From Entomortierella parvispora (lineage: Eukaryota; Mortierellomycota; Mortierellomycetes; Mortierellales; Mortierellaceae), in assembly GCA_963573315.1 (NCBI GenBank), contig OY752141.1, positions 62,001-126,000 of the forward strand: 64,000 bases of DNA, given 5' to 3'. The position numbers and the translations under genes were made by a program. The notes under the pieces were generated by a model. The model ran no database searches, was not told the origin of the DNA, and saw only the letters and a list, made by a program, of their open reading frames with translations. This document shows positions 34,766 to 51,954 of this stretch, piece after piece (the stretch's first letter is position 1; each line of letters begins with the position of its first letter).

Positions 34766-35055
34766 AAAACAATAAAAACAGCATTTTTTTTTTAATTACG
34801 AGTTCGTCGTTTAAAAAAGTCGTTTCTTTTTTGATTTTGGGTGAAGGAGGGGTTTTTTTTTTGTAGAGCGGGAGGGAAGATTTGAATTGCAATAACAAAT
34901 AGCTAAGATTACGGATGTAGGTGAAGATGAAAAGTGTGTCGATTGTCGATATTAATGAGTAGTCTGGATGGTATAATAAAAAAAAAAGAAAGAAAGAGAG
35001 AAACGAGGCTGGTAGAGACCCATCTACAAACAAACAAAAAGTCGCTTCTTGGCGT

Positions 35056-40688
<5,633 letters not shown>

Positions 40689-42638
40689 CTTGACTGGCTG
40701 TGGTGCGGGGGGGATGTTTTGTGGTGAGGGGAGAGTCTGAGTTTTTGGTGAGCTGATGAGCAAATGAAATTGGATGTCGTGCCCAGTGATGATGATGTTG
40801 CTGGGGTAAAGAGGATGCTGGTCGAGAGAGAGAAAGAGAGAAAGAGAGAATGGTGTATATGAAAAGAAGAGATGCTGCGTTGCCTGTCTGTTTGGATGAG
40901 GGGAAAAAAGAAAAAAAAGAAAAAGAGAGAGAAAGAGTGAATTGGATGTAGGATGAGAAAGAGAAGGAGGGGAGACTCGAAGGTGAGGTGAGGGTGAAGA
41001 GGAGATGAGGTGGAAAGGGGGCAGCGAGCGAGGTAGCGAGGGAGAAGGAAAGGGAGGGAAGGAGGGGCGGGATGAGCACACAGAAAGTGAGAGCAAATGC
41101 TGGAGGTGGTGGAAGGTGGAGTTGGTTGTGCGGACGCGAATTGTGATAAAATAGGAATATTATTAGTCTGAGAGCAGGCTGGTTCCCCTTTTCTTCGAGC
41201 CTCGAGAGGAAAGAAAGGACTGACCGTGGAGGTTGGATGGAGGGCAAGATGAGAGATGAACCGGACCATGGATGAACGACCAGTCGGTCAGTCAGTCGGT
41301 CAGTCAGTCAGTCAGAGCAGTCGTGCCTGCTAGTGCGGGCTGTGTCTGTCAGCCAGCCCTTCTGTCACTCATCCGGCTTCGGAGCAATGGTCTGTTCGTG
41401 TGTGCGTGCATTCACCTTTGTCACTGATCCCTCCCTTGGGTGGGTGGGTGCCTTCTGCCTGTCCATCTGTGTGTTTGTGGCCAGTCTGTCTGTGTGTCTG
41501 TCTGTGCTCCACAAAAGAGGCAGGAGCAGGGGCAAAAGGCAGGAAGAGTGGTAGTAACCCAGGGAAGGAACGGCCACGAGGACAGGGGCCTCGCCAATAG
41601 TGGCAACGTTGCCAGCGCAGAGGGCTTGTTGCTGCTCGCTTGCGTCCTCCTGTCCTCCTTGGTCCCGACCCCTTTTCTCCAACGGCCGGCCCCTTTCTGA
41701 TCCAATCAAACTACCATCGACATGCCCTTCTGACTTTCTCTCTTCAATATCCTTCCGTTGCCTCACCTCGTCCGTCAATTCAGTCGGCTGCCAGCCTGGC
41801 TCTCATTGTTTCCTTCCTTGTCCCCTTTCGTTTGTCTCTTCCCCCACCCACCCAAGGCCGCCGTTCTCACAGGCAAACACCTTTGTCTTTGTCTCCTCCA
41901 CCTCACCCCTTCCCCCTTTTTTCACCCTTTTTTTTCTTTTTCAATTGTTCGTCCCCCTTGTCTTACAACACTGCTTATGGCACCCGTTTGGAAGTGTCGA
42001 AAGAAGAGAAGCTCCCTCCCACAATCTTTCTCGGACTCTGGCAATGACATCATGGCCAACATGCCACATGTCATGTCAAGGTGCCTAGGTGCCATGAAGC
42101 ACGGACTAATGCATTCGTTTGACCGTTGTTCTGTTTCAGAGTGAGGAGCGAGAACGAGAGGGCAGAATAGCAACCAAGCATGCCACAGCCGGGCTTGCCT
42201 GGTCGGAGTCAGGACCAGAAAGAAAGAAAAAAAAAAAACGTTTCCGGGAAAGAAGCAACAGCTCTCTTTGTCTGTCCGCCCAAAGGCCTCCCTTCCTTCC
42301 TCAGTCCCTCACTCGTCCCACGCCACTCACTCACTTCACTCTCTCGCTTTGCAGCCTGCATCATCGCAGCCGACCTCTTCCATTCCCACTCCCCCGTCGC
42401 TCTTTCTTCTTCCTCCTCCCCCGTCCTCTGCTCTTTTTCCATTCTTTCCTTCGTATTCATTTATTCGTTCTTCACTGTCTTCCCCTCATCCCTCATTCGT
42501 CACTTTCTCTCTCTTTCTACTCTCTTTCTACTCTCTCCACTCTTCACCCTGCATTGTACATACATAATACCTTCCTCCTCAGTTTCCCAATTCTCAAGTA
42601 CCTCCTTTCCCCTCCTTCTCTTTATTCACACTGTCACC
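40689..42638. other. Long divergent intergenic between kinase and 300-aa ORF
   Basis: About 1.95 kb with no conserved protein in any frame. It is purine-rich on + just upstream of the kinase (40820-41060) and pyrimidine-rich toward the ORF at 42639. A GTCA/GTCG tetranucleotide run lies at 41282-41315. Most likely two promoters and leaders back to back. Confidence 0.55.
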
Positions 42639-43541
42639 ATGGCCAAAAGAAAGACCACCGCAAGAAAGACTAGGCAGTCCACATCCGCCGCGGCCGATTC
42701 CCATCCTTACCGGAGCAACAACAACTCCACTGCCACCTCAACCAAAGCTACTCGGTACTCAAAGTATGCGTCCTCCTCGCCTTCTATCGCTTCTTCTCCC
42801 TCTCCACAACCAAGTCCAGACCAGGCCCTGCAACGTCGCCGGAAAGGAACTCCCGTCCGGTCACCAGCTCAAGGAGACGTCTCCAAAGGCATCGTCTTTG
42901 CCTTCCGCATCCAGAATGATCCCGATCTCTCTATGGCTGTTGACATTCTCAGTTATGACCCTACTTTGACTGAATCACTGGCAGCAGAGCCTGCTCCTGC
43001 ATCAAAGTCAAAGGTGACAGTAGGAACGGCAGTCTCAGAAGCTAGTAGTCAACCTCTATCCACTTCCTCCAGTCGCCGTTCAAGTACCCACTCTGATTCT
43101 TTGTTCAAGGCATCCTCAAGGGAACAATGGTCAAACGATCCCTCATCCTATCTCACCAACAATGTGTTGGACCTGAGCCGAAACGTCCTGATTTTGCATT
43201 CACGCAAACCAGTCGGAAGTTCAGATGCATTGTCCTCGTCTGCCGCCAGCTCAAGGTCGACCTCTCAGCCGTCAAGTCCTCCATTTTTGGATTCCAGTTC
43301 AAGCTCGTCCTCCTCACCAGCAAGCTCTCCCGGCTCACCGCCCCTGTTCCCAACACTGGCAGAGAATGGAGCAAACAAGGATGATGATCTTTTCACACTA
43401 GACTCGCTCTCGTCTCCATCAGTGGTGTCAATTTCAAAACATCAGCAGCAACAACAAGAGATGAGCTCGCTGCCATCACGCATGCTGCGTGTGCGAGGCT
43501 TGGGAGCACAGGGACGGACGATGCAGGTGTATCTTGTATGA
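42639..43541 (+). CDS. Ser-rich low-complexity protein, unrecognised
   Basis: Single-exon 300-aa product from MAKRKTTARKTRQST. The N-terminus is strongly basic (a possible nuclear localisation signal) and much of the rest is poly-Ser and Pro-rich. Two segments look more ordered: KGIVFAFRIQNDPDLSMAVDILSYD and SSYLTNNVLDLSRNVLILH. The C-terminus RMLRVRGLGAQGRTMQVYLV is compact. The frame is open upstream to 42180, but that sequence is C/T-rich leader; the ATG at 42639 has a good CACCATGG context. An AATAAA lies at about 43617. No function can be assigned. Confidence 0.6.
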   Translation: MAKRKTTARKTRQSTSAAADSHPYRSNNNSTATSTKATRYSKYASSSPSIASSPSPQPSPDQALQRRRKGTPVRSPAQGDVSKGIVFAFRIQNDPDLSMAVDILSYDPTLTESLAAEPAPASKSKVTVGTAVSEASSQPLSTSSSRRSSTHSDSLFKASSREQWSNDPSSYLTNNVLDLSRNVLILHSRKPVGSSDALSSSAASSRSTSQPSSPPFLDSSSSSSSSPASSPGSPPLFPTLAENGANKDDDLFTLDSLSSPSVVSISKHQQQQQEMSSLPSRMLRVRGLGAQGRTMQVYLV

Positions 43542-44321
43542 GGTACTTTTTCGTTCGCACCTTCCCTTTTGCACTCCTTCGAGAATCGTTGCTATGTATA
43601 TTCTACCTTTTGTCTTAATAAACCACAACTGGCATCAATTGTCTGGTCTTTGCGGCCGGGGGGACACAAGATATGTAGCAGGCAGATGAAAGAATGGCGC
43701 AGACATGAAGAGGATGGATACATTGAGCAGAGCATCGAGGCAGCCGGCACTTTGGCGTGGCTGCCCCACTTTTTCCCTTGGACACCGAATCCAAAAAAAG
43801 GGGGAGGCGGTCACATCCAAATTGGTGGCGCATACGTACAAACGCGCAAACGCACATACACGTACACTACGCGTATCGCTTGACGCAGGCGCCAATGAAC
43901 CTCTTTTTTCGCGCCCTACTCTTTGCAAGTAGCCCGTAGAGTAGTCCTGATAGCTGATTGGTATTCTCTTTGTCCAGCATTCGCCTTCCACTGTCTTTGC
44001 AACGTTTGTAGAGGTCAGGCTAGTCTAATTAGGTATGGCAAAGGCCAAAGGGCCCATTTTAAGTTGCGGCGCGTTGGGTGAGAGCACGGGTAACCCGTTG
44101 TCAAAAGGCCTTAAGCATTGCCTCACGGTCATGAATCGAAAAAGATAAATTGCCCACCACCATCAGCAATTCCTTTAGGAACTCCAGTTGACTTCAATTG
44201 CCTTCTCACTGTTGTTATTACTGGTTTTTTTTGTCTGTGTAAAGTAGCATGGTGGTGAAGAAAAGTGAGCTTGGGGTTGTCCTGGACTTTGACTTGACGC
44301 TGTGTGATCTTGACAAGTCAA
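43542..44321. other. Intergenic
   Basis: About 780 bp. A short + frame at 44249-44446 begins MVVKKSELGVVLDFDLTLCD, superficially like a HAD motif, but it overlaps the minus-strand frame at 44322 and carries no further family signature. Nothing else seen. Confidence 0.5.
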
Positions 44322-44606
44322 TTACACGAAGTGAAAAGCTCTTGGCTCGCCAATGTTATATTCAATCCAGCCCTTTCCTTCGACACGGAAGGCGCCTTTC
44401 AAGGGGAGGTCACACATGTTGGCTCCATAAGGTGTCCAGTTTGTAACATCCTCAGACTTGGGCTGTTCAGTAGAAAGTCTTGCAGTGACGAACGATTCGT
44501 CGTACTTCAAGGTGGTCCTGACCAAAAGATCACTCTGAACCGCGATCGGGGATAAGGCTGCCTTGAACTGAAGGAACTCGGGGAAATCAATAGTAATATA
44601 GGCCAT
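44322..44606 (-). CDS. Short unrecognised protein (94 aa)
   Basis: Starts MAYITIDFPEFLQFKAALS and continues through LLVRTTLKYDESFVTARLS to GKGWIEYNIGEPRAFHFV and a TAA. The amino-acid mix is that of a folded protein, and sequence upstream of the ATG looks like an untranslated leader. It may be complete, or the first exon of a longer gene using a GTGTAA donor at the end; I could not find a matching acceptor with a good tract. It might also be a truncated copy of something. Family unknown. Confidence 0.45.
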   Translation of the reverse strand: MAYITIDFPEFLQFKAALSPIAVQSDLLVRTTLKYDESFVTARLSTEQPKSEDVTNWTPYGANMCDLPLKGAFRVEGKGWIEYNIGEPRAFHFV

Positions 44607-45508
44607 TTTCAATTGAATAATCGTCTGCGAGTGGCGAACTGCGAAAGTGAGTCGTTAAGAGCGATGAAGTGGAAAAAAGAAGCGGGATTGCTGGCAGGTT
44701 CTGCAGCCATAATCGGTATTACTTTCTTACCTTGTTTGGAGGACGTAGAGGGGACTGAAGAAGAAAGAAATGGCAAAGAGGACGTTGGTGAGGACCGCCT
44801 TTATACTGCTGCGGTTTGGGAAGTTTGGTGGAGTATGGTTTGTCCGGAAGAAGTGGACACGACAACGCGGCGGCACACTGACAAACGGACAAAAAACGGA
44901 CAGTGACAAACTGACAATCACCAGGTTGGTGGCAAAAAGCTTATTTCCATTCCGAACAGGAAATAAAGGATATCATGGACAAGACAGATTCAGGGTCAAT
45001 GGAGCGGAGGATCAAGCGGAAGGGGGACCTCCGAATTCTCACTCTTCTTTATCCATTGCTTCCTTCCAGAGCCCAGAACTTGACCGCCACGCACTCGCAC
45101 CAAGCCTGCTCCTTTGCCACTGCAATGCAACCCATGGCCACAGCCCGTTCCTTGCTCTTTTCTGTCTCCGGTTGCCCGAAAGATTCCTCTCGCTCAGACC
45201 GCCTTCCCCTTTGTGACCTTGGGTCAATGGTTCTTCCTCCTTTCTTTCTTCCTTTCTCTCAGCCCAACCTAGGACATTGACCTTTCTTCTTCTTTATCCA
45301 TTTTCCTGCACGCCCCACCTCCCTGTGCACAACCAGCCTCCGTTGTCACTTTCCTGAGCCATTTGTTTCCTATCCCTCTTTCTGTCTCTCCCTCTCTCTC
45401 TCCCCTTCTCTCTCCCTCTCTCTGCAGCTCCATTTTTTGTTTTTCTCCACTTTCCCGATCGATTCCATCTGTGAACCCCTCGTCAGTGACCGTTAGGGAT
45501 CAAGTATC
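44607..45508. other. Intergenic, lipase promoter
   Basis: About 900 bp without a supported gene. The last 250 bp before the lipase ATG are C/T-rich, including a CT-repeat block around 45375-45425. Confidence 0.55.
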
Positions 45509-48356
45509 ATGGTGGCAACAACGACCATAACAGCTACACAGCGCACAAGGGAACAGTCATCCACGTCTACGGCTGTGACCACGACGACCGCCCATGCAAC
45601 CGCTGAAAAAACGCTTTCATTCCGCAAACCCACGACTCAAGAAAAGCGCAAGGTCCAAGAGAAACGACTGCGAGCGGCGCCTGCCAAATACAACGTCAAT
45701 GGTAGACACTTGGACGAGTTCACGAGTCACTACGACCTCTTCCTTCGAAGAAGGGAGCATGCTGCTGCTGCCGCTGCTGCTGCTGCTACTACGAGGACTT
45801 TGGATTCGTCTGATGCAACCACAGATGGTGCCAGCCCTATCACACCAAAGATAACAAAGGCGCCAACTGAGCCCACTCCTCCTCCGAAACCTCAGCCGCT
45901 GAAGGAACCACTGTCGATCAAGCCTATGAGGTTTATCAACTTTTTGTCAGATGGTCTGCATCTCTACCTCTCGCATGTGCTGCATCCAAGTCGGATCCCA
46001 GGAAACGACATCTTTAGTCGTGTCTACGCTATGGGCGTGTTGCCAGTTTTGATTGTAGTTCTGACTCTTGTCCAAGGCGGCATTGGATTGCTCGTGATTC
46101 TGGTCAACTACACAAGGATTGGAGCCCGATTCTATAGCCGCTTCTTCGATGACCAAATTGCGCTCTTTGATGACACGGGTAAGTCCTTTTCTTGTTCTTT
46201 TGGCTGAGAATAACAAAGAGGGCAAATGGATGGAGAGAGCAGTTGCAATTGGTATTGGCGCGTGATAAACAACATCAAAAGAATCCAACGGGACCACGGA
46301 CCATGGCCATGTGGGCGCACTGAAAAAAACTCTCTGTGTACGAAATAGACTTTGTGGACCCGGACGGAACAGACGAAGCTCTTCGCCAACTGGCAGACCG
46401 ACAGCCTCGTGACCAGCCGCGCTTCAGTTACCATATTGCCAACTTGCTCCTGATCATGTCCAGTATGAGCTATCAGCGCAACGACAAACTCGTAGCCCGA
46501 GCCTCCAAGATCCTACTTGATGTCAGGAACGAGTCTCAGCGAGCAGAGGCTGCAAAGCTACTTCAGGAGAGTGAGAAAAGTATTGATGAGGATGCGCAGC
46601 GAGAATTCGGGATGCGCTTCATGGGGATCAGTGAGCTCAAAACCTTGGGAGGGCCCTACGCTGGATTGTTTTACAACGACAACGCAATTGTGTTGGTATT
46701 CAAGGGAACCTCAGTCCTCGCCTTCAGTAAGTGGATGGTCAATTGGAAATATTTTGATAACTTTTTTGTTGGTTTAGGCTGTCTCCTCGCCAACCATTGC
46801 TTATCGCCATAATCTCCACTGCAATTGTAGACGAGTATCTTATTGATGTGACGATCCAACGTGTGGATGCCAGCGAATATCTTTATGGAGAGGTACACCA
46901 GGGCTTTTATGAATCTCTCTTCCCTGATGCGAAACCAGAGGATTGGTACGAAAGCGTGACGTACGATCAAACCAACCCCTTCAACACCGTCATGCACTCC
47001 ATCTTTGAGATCGCACGAATCTCTAAGCACAAGACCGGGAAGCCCGTCAATCTTTGGCTCACTGGTCACTCCCTTGGAGGCGCCCTTGTTGCCCTTGTGA
47101 TGGCCCGCCTTCAGATGCCTGTACAGGAGAGCGATCCATTGAATCAGGACGAAGATGGTAACTACACCGAAAAAAGCTCGTCCACAACCACCAACACGGA
47201 TGGCAGCCGTCGTCCCAGAACTGTCTTGGAAGAGATGTTGGCTCGATTCAGTGATGATCCCGATCTGTTGGTACTGAGGGATGCCTACAGTCAGGCCAGC
47301 CCCAAGATTGGAGATTCGACCTTTGCAGAAGAATTCGCAACGAATCATGTGCATTACTGCAAGGAGAGTCCGTACAAGACCACGTATTGGCGCATGGCCG
47401 CCGATAACGATGTTGTTCCTCTACTTCCCCCCGGATGCAGCGTGGATCCTAGTGAACCTTGTGATCGCCCATATCCTAGCTTGCCCAGCTCGAAACGTAA
47501 CAATTGGTTGAGAGGCGAGCCTGTGGATAAGAGCGAAAAGACCCCGTTGGTTCAATCGCGAATCGGTTCGCATCACACCTTGACCTCTGTCCTGGTGGGA
47601 GGATACCCCAACAATGACGTGGTGGGCCAGCATGAAGACCCTCCTAGAAAGCACCTAAACTCCCTTCTGGATTACCAACATGTCGGCCAGCTTGTCCAGG
47701 TCAACAACGCCGCCACATCCCCCATTGCCAAGCCCTCGGTCTTTGAAGCAGATTTGTGTCATGGCGTTCTACGCGGGGAGGGTGATGTCAAGAAGCTGTT
47801 GACCAACATTGGCAGATTGACTAACGTCCTCAAATCCGAGATTGATACCGAGAGCAACGGATCAAGTTCGAAGAAGACTGTGGCTCACTACTCTACCACC
47901 GCATCCATCACGACAACTTCGAAAACAAGAACTGCGATCAGAAGCAACACGGACAATCCTGTCGTCATTGAGGCCACGGCCAAACAGGTCGCCGAGGATG
48001 TTGCACAGGCGAATGCACTATTTAATGTGGACGAATTGTCTCGACTTCGTCAGCCGCACTTGTTGGAGCGTATTTTCTTGTCGTTCCCAACTCTTTTGTC
48101 TCACGCTCCGGTGACTTACCAGAGAAACTTGGTCAGAGCTCGGTTTTACTTCAAGAGCTTCCCAGGAATTCACTTTGAAGAGCGAGTGGGCAAGTGGATC
48201 GAACAGGGGGATGATTATCAGGATCGGTTGAATGTTGAGGTGAATGTGGACATGGTACAGTCCAAGTCGTCATCAGTTAGAGTTCAGACTCGGACTAAGG
48301 CAACAACGACTGTTACCGCGTCGGAACATTTGGGGTCCCTGAAGCACGAAGAATAA
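45509..48356 (+). CDS. Membrane-associated class 3 (alpha/beta-hydrolase) lipase
   Basis: Predicted triacylglycerol or phospholipid lipase of the lipase_3 family. Exons 45509-46178, 46349-46726 and 46831-48356 give 857 aa. Basic N-terminus, an Ala run near residue 88, then two adjacent hydrophobic segments (about 172-205, AMGVLPVLIVVLTLVQGGIGLLVIL), so the protein is probably membrane-anchored rather than secreted. The core shows NDNAIVLVFKGTS (oxyanion side), GEVHQGFYESL, the nucleophile elbow LTGHSLGGALV with Ser430, ADNDVVPLLPPG with Asp543, and YQHVGQLV with His633 as the likely triad. Long inserts around residues 450-480 and 555-610 are unusual. The C-terminal about 180 residues have a PVTYQRNLVRARFYFKSFPG block. 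The stop overlaps AATAAA at 48352-48357. Confidence 0.9.
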
Positions 48357-49498
48357 AACTGAACTGTATTGCTTCTAGCGAAAACTGGTGAAACGTTATC
48401 TCAATAAACAAGAAGAGAGGTGCCCTCCTTTTTGGACCACACTCCAAAGCAACCTTTTCCACGCTCCACCATTCTCAGCATACTAGCTGCCTCCTTGCCC
48501 TGACATCCGGGCTGGACAGTCTCCCCGTCTTCATTTCTGTCGGATGCTTCGACTTGCTACTTCTCTTCACTATTTTGTTAGTGGACCCCCATGCAACACT
48601 GTAGGAGCTTGCCACCATCTATAGAACGAAATTTCAAGGAATTATGAAAGAAGAACTATCTCTCCTATCTCTCGGTCAACATCGAAGCCTTTCGAAGGCA
48701 GATGCGAACAGTGACCGACCAAACACCGGTCAAGACTTCCATTGGACTTGAATCAGGAATGAGAAAAAGGCAAAGAAAAACGGACCTCCTGCAGAGAACT
48801 GAAATAACATTCATCCTGCATACCTGTGAGCCAGAGGTAAGAAAGAAAAAAGCAAGGTCGTGTGAGGTCTGAAGCATCAAGTTCGAAAGAGAGGATTCAT
48901 ATTATGACATGGCATGGCGAAGCGCGCTGGCAGGAGGGAGCTCAAAGACACGAATGACTGACGCGTCTCCGTCCTTTTTTTAACCAAGCGTTTGAGCCCG
49001 CTGCCAGGAGGAGGTCCCGCCCAGAGTCGTGTGCCCTTCCCCCAGCCCAGGTTTTGTTTTATCGCGTCCATGCGGCAGTCAGGGATTATCAGCCCTTTTT
49101 TTTACCGAGGCATGAACGCGTCTCCTTGATTTCTTCATTGGTCTGTGAGCTGTCATCTCATCCGATCGTGTGCCACATACACCAAGAGAGAACAAACTCG
49201 TTTCTGCGAAAATCACAACCGATCCGTTGGGCAAAAAGAACTCCTTCCGCTTCTCGCTTCTTGCGACTTGTCTAACCTAATCTGGTCTAGGAACCTGCGT
49301 CTCGATTGCTTCTTGGGTTTCTTCATCTTTTGTCCTTTTCTCTCTCTCCTCCCTTTTTCCTCACTGATCCAACAGTACCCAACTAGATCTTTTTGATACT
49401 TTGCCCATCCATTTTCCTGCTTCTTGTCAAATTCCGGGTCAATAGTCCATCTTCACAATATCACAATACTATTTTTACACCGCTACAAGAAAGCCACT
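48357..49498. other. Intergenic
   Basis: About 1.14 kb with no supported coding sequence on either strand; short frames show no motif. Second AATAAA at 48402. The final 200 bp are pyrimidine-rich leader of the CotH-type gene. Confidence 0.55.
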
Positions 49499-51614
49499 AT
49501 GAATAAGCAAAGGTTCTTTGTTGGATTGATCATGCTGGCGTCCTCCGCCGTGGCCGATGGTAGGGGTTCTTGATATTGCCTTCTTTTTAAAATCCAGGGG
49601 GAGACCAAAGACACGAGTTTCTTACCACAGAACACTCTCCCAATTCCTCCCTTGACCTACTCGCCTATCTCTTTCCCCCCCATCTCCCCATCTTCCTCTC
49701 CCGACTATGTCACCAACTGCTCAACAGTCACTTTCAACGTAGTTGGCTACCCGGACACCTCTGCCGGCGCCTTTGGTGTGTCAATTGACGGAAAAATCAC
49801 AAAGCTCTCAAGCGCCTCGACATTCCCTCTCTGGTCTGGTACCGTCGTTGGTATTTCTGGTCCATCTCTTTCGTCCTATCAATATGTCCAACTCGATGGA
49901 GCGGGCAACCCTACCAAAACCGAATCCTTTTCACGGACACTGAAGGACCCTCAGGCCATCGAGACTGAGAATGAGTTTTTCGAACGAGAAGTGACTCGTT
50001 CCAACCTTCCTTTGGTTCCACTGGTCTATGACCCTTGGCCCATGTCCAAAACCAAAGTCTTTGATGACACACAGATTGCGACCATCCATTTGACTACCCT
50101 TGGTGAAAGGGGTCAGGAGCGGTTCGAGGGCATGCTACAGCAGCCAGTCGATGCCTTGCCGATGCAGGTGGACTTTCGGTACATTAATCACAAGCTGGTC
50201 CACACCGTACGAAACATCTCGCTCTCCATCTCGGGCAAGTCGAGCATGGAGTTTAACAAGATGGCTTTCAAGCTCAAGTTTGATTCACACAGAGTCGCTG
50301 CACCCGGAGAAAAGTCTGGTTTCTTCTCGAGACCGAGCATCAAGTTGAGGTCAGAGACCTCAGACCCGGTAAGCCCCATCCCTTTTCACAATCAATTTCG
50401 TTCTGCAAGGGGGAGGGGATGGGGTTAGAGGCAAAATATGATTGCTGACAGCCATTGATGGGTCTCCGTTATTACTCGACGAGTAGACCATGATGCGCGA
50501 AAAGGTTTACATTGATGTCCTGAACGCCATGGGTGTACCCACTCAACAAGGTGCTTGGGTCCGTCTATACTTGAACTCGGCACCGGTCGGCTTATATCTG
50601 ATGGTGGACGACATTGGCCCTTCGTTCCTCAAACAAACCATCCATCACGGCGACAGCTTTCAGACCAAAGGGTCGCTTTGGCAGATGAACGCTCCCCTGG
50701 AGGACCAACAAGCCGACCTGGCGTATCACGGCCCTACTTCTCAAGACTACCCCAAGGACTGTTACAAGATGAAGACTCTTGGTTCGAACCCTCCTCTGGA
50801 ACCCATGACACAAATCATCCAGCTCATGAAGGACCTCGCAGACTTTGATGTGCTCTCGACCGACTCGGTTGCTTATTGGGACAAGCGTCTGGACTTGGAC
50901 GGGTTCTTGAGAAACATGGCAATGGAGTACCTTGGTGGCTCCTGGGATGCGTACTGGTGGTCGGGATCCAACTATTTCATGTACTTTAACCCCGCGATGC
51001 AAAAATGGCAATGGATCTCGACCGATTTTGATGGCACGTTCGGAGATGGTGACCCGACCGATACATTGACGACTTATCAAGACTGGGCCAAAGACATGGC
51101 TACTGGTGAGCACGATCGACCCATGGTTTCAAAGCTGATTCTTCACAATCAAGTCATCAAAGCTCGATTCGAGAACATTCTTAGAGAGGTGGTCTCGTAC
51201 GCGTTCAAGCCCGAATCTCTGTTCCCTAGGATCGATGCTTATGAGAAAATGTTGGCCTTTGACGTTGCGTGGGAATACTCCATTGATCGGTCAAGGTTCC
51301 CAGGAAAGACCAACGCCTGGACGATCCTGGATTTCCACCAGGGTATTATTGGGCCGGTCAAGAATATGGACCTGGGGGTAAAACCATGGATCAAGGGACG
51401 GACTGAGGGGTTGGAGAAGCAATTGGGATTCAACGTCGTGCCTGGAACGCCCGATAGGGTCATGAGGCCAATGCACTACCCCAAGGGAGGTAGTTCTGAT
51501 GTGGAGGTCAACGCGGCCAGTGGCGATGCTGCGAGTGCGACCTTGTTAGTTACCCGGTCCAAGCTGGGTCAATGGGCGACATTGATGTCGCTAGCGATGG
51601 CTATCTTTTGGTAG
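49499..51614 (+). CDS. CotH kinase-family secreted surface protein, GPI-type tail
   Basis: CotH family: atypical secreted protein kinases first known from Bacillus spore coats and expanded in Mucoromycota, where some members are cell-surface proteins. Exons 49499-49559, 49728-50368 and 50487-51614 give 609 aa. Signal peptide MNKQRFFVGLIMLASSAVAD forms exon 1. Then VTFNVVGYPDTSAGAFGVSID, LPMQVDFRYINH, KMAFKLKFD, and the CotH core MMREKVYIDVLNAMGVPT, VRLYLNSAPVGLYLMVDDIG, ISTDFDGTFGDG (Asp414/Asp416, probable metal ligands) and RFENILREVV. The C-terminus has a small-residue stretch followed by WATLMSLAMAIFW, a typical GPI-attachment signal. Function in this organism is unknown; wall or spore-coat protein modification is the family-based guess. 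Confidence 0.9.
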
Positions 51615-51954
51615 TCCATCTATCATTGTGTTCATTACATATCTATATATAATACGTTTCTGCCGCCTCTGCATTCACTCACTTCCATGCGACATGTCCC
51701 ATATACATACTATACTATACGCAACATACACATAGTCCATTGTTCATTAAACCCCTCAAATAGTCAACACGAGAGTAGCCTTTCATAATCTGTAAAAGTT
51801 GTCGCGAACGCACACACACAATTGTGGCTCGCAAACATTCTTTATATAACTGTACATTAGTCGCACGATAGATATTTACAAAAAGGAACAAGAAGGATTC
51901 ATCATCATCCATGGATCCCCTCTCATCCCTGGCAACTCGTCTTTTTTTTTCCTC
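51615..51954. other. Convergent 3' intergenic
   Basis: About 340 bp between two convergent genes. It is A/T-rich with TATA-like runs (51640-51655) and no coding signal; it probably holds both polyadenylation regions. Confidence 0.6.

Noticed and set aside
44249-44446. Short + frame with VLDFDLTLCD resembling a HAD phosphatase motif
   Set aside because: No second HAD motif follows, the frame ends after 65 codons and it overlaps a more protein-like minus frame. Chance similarity is likelier.
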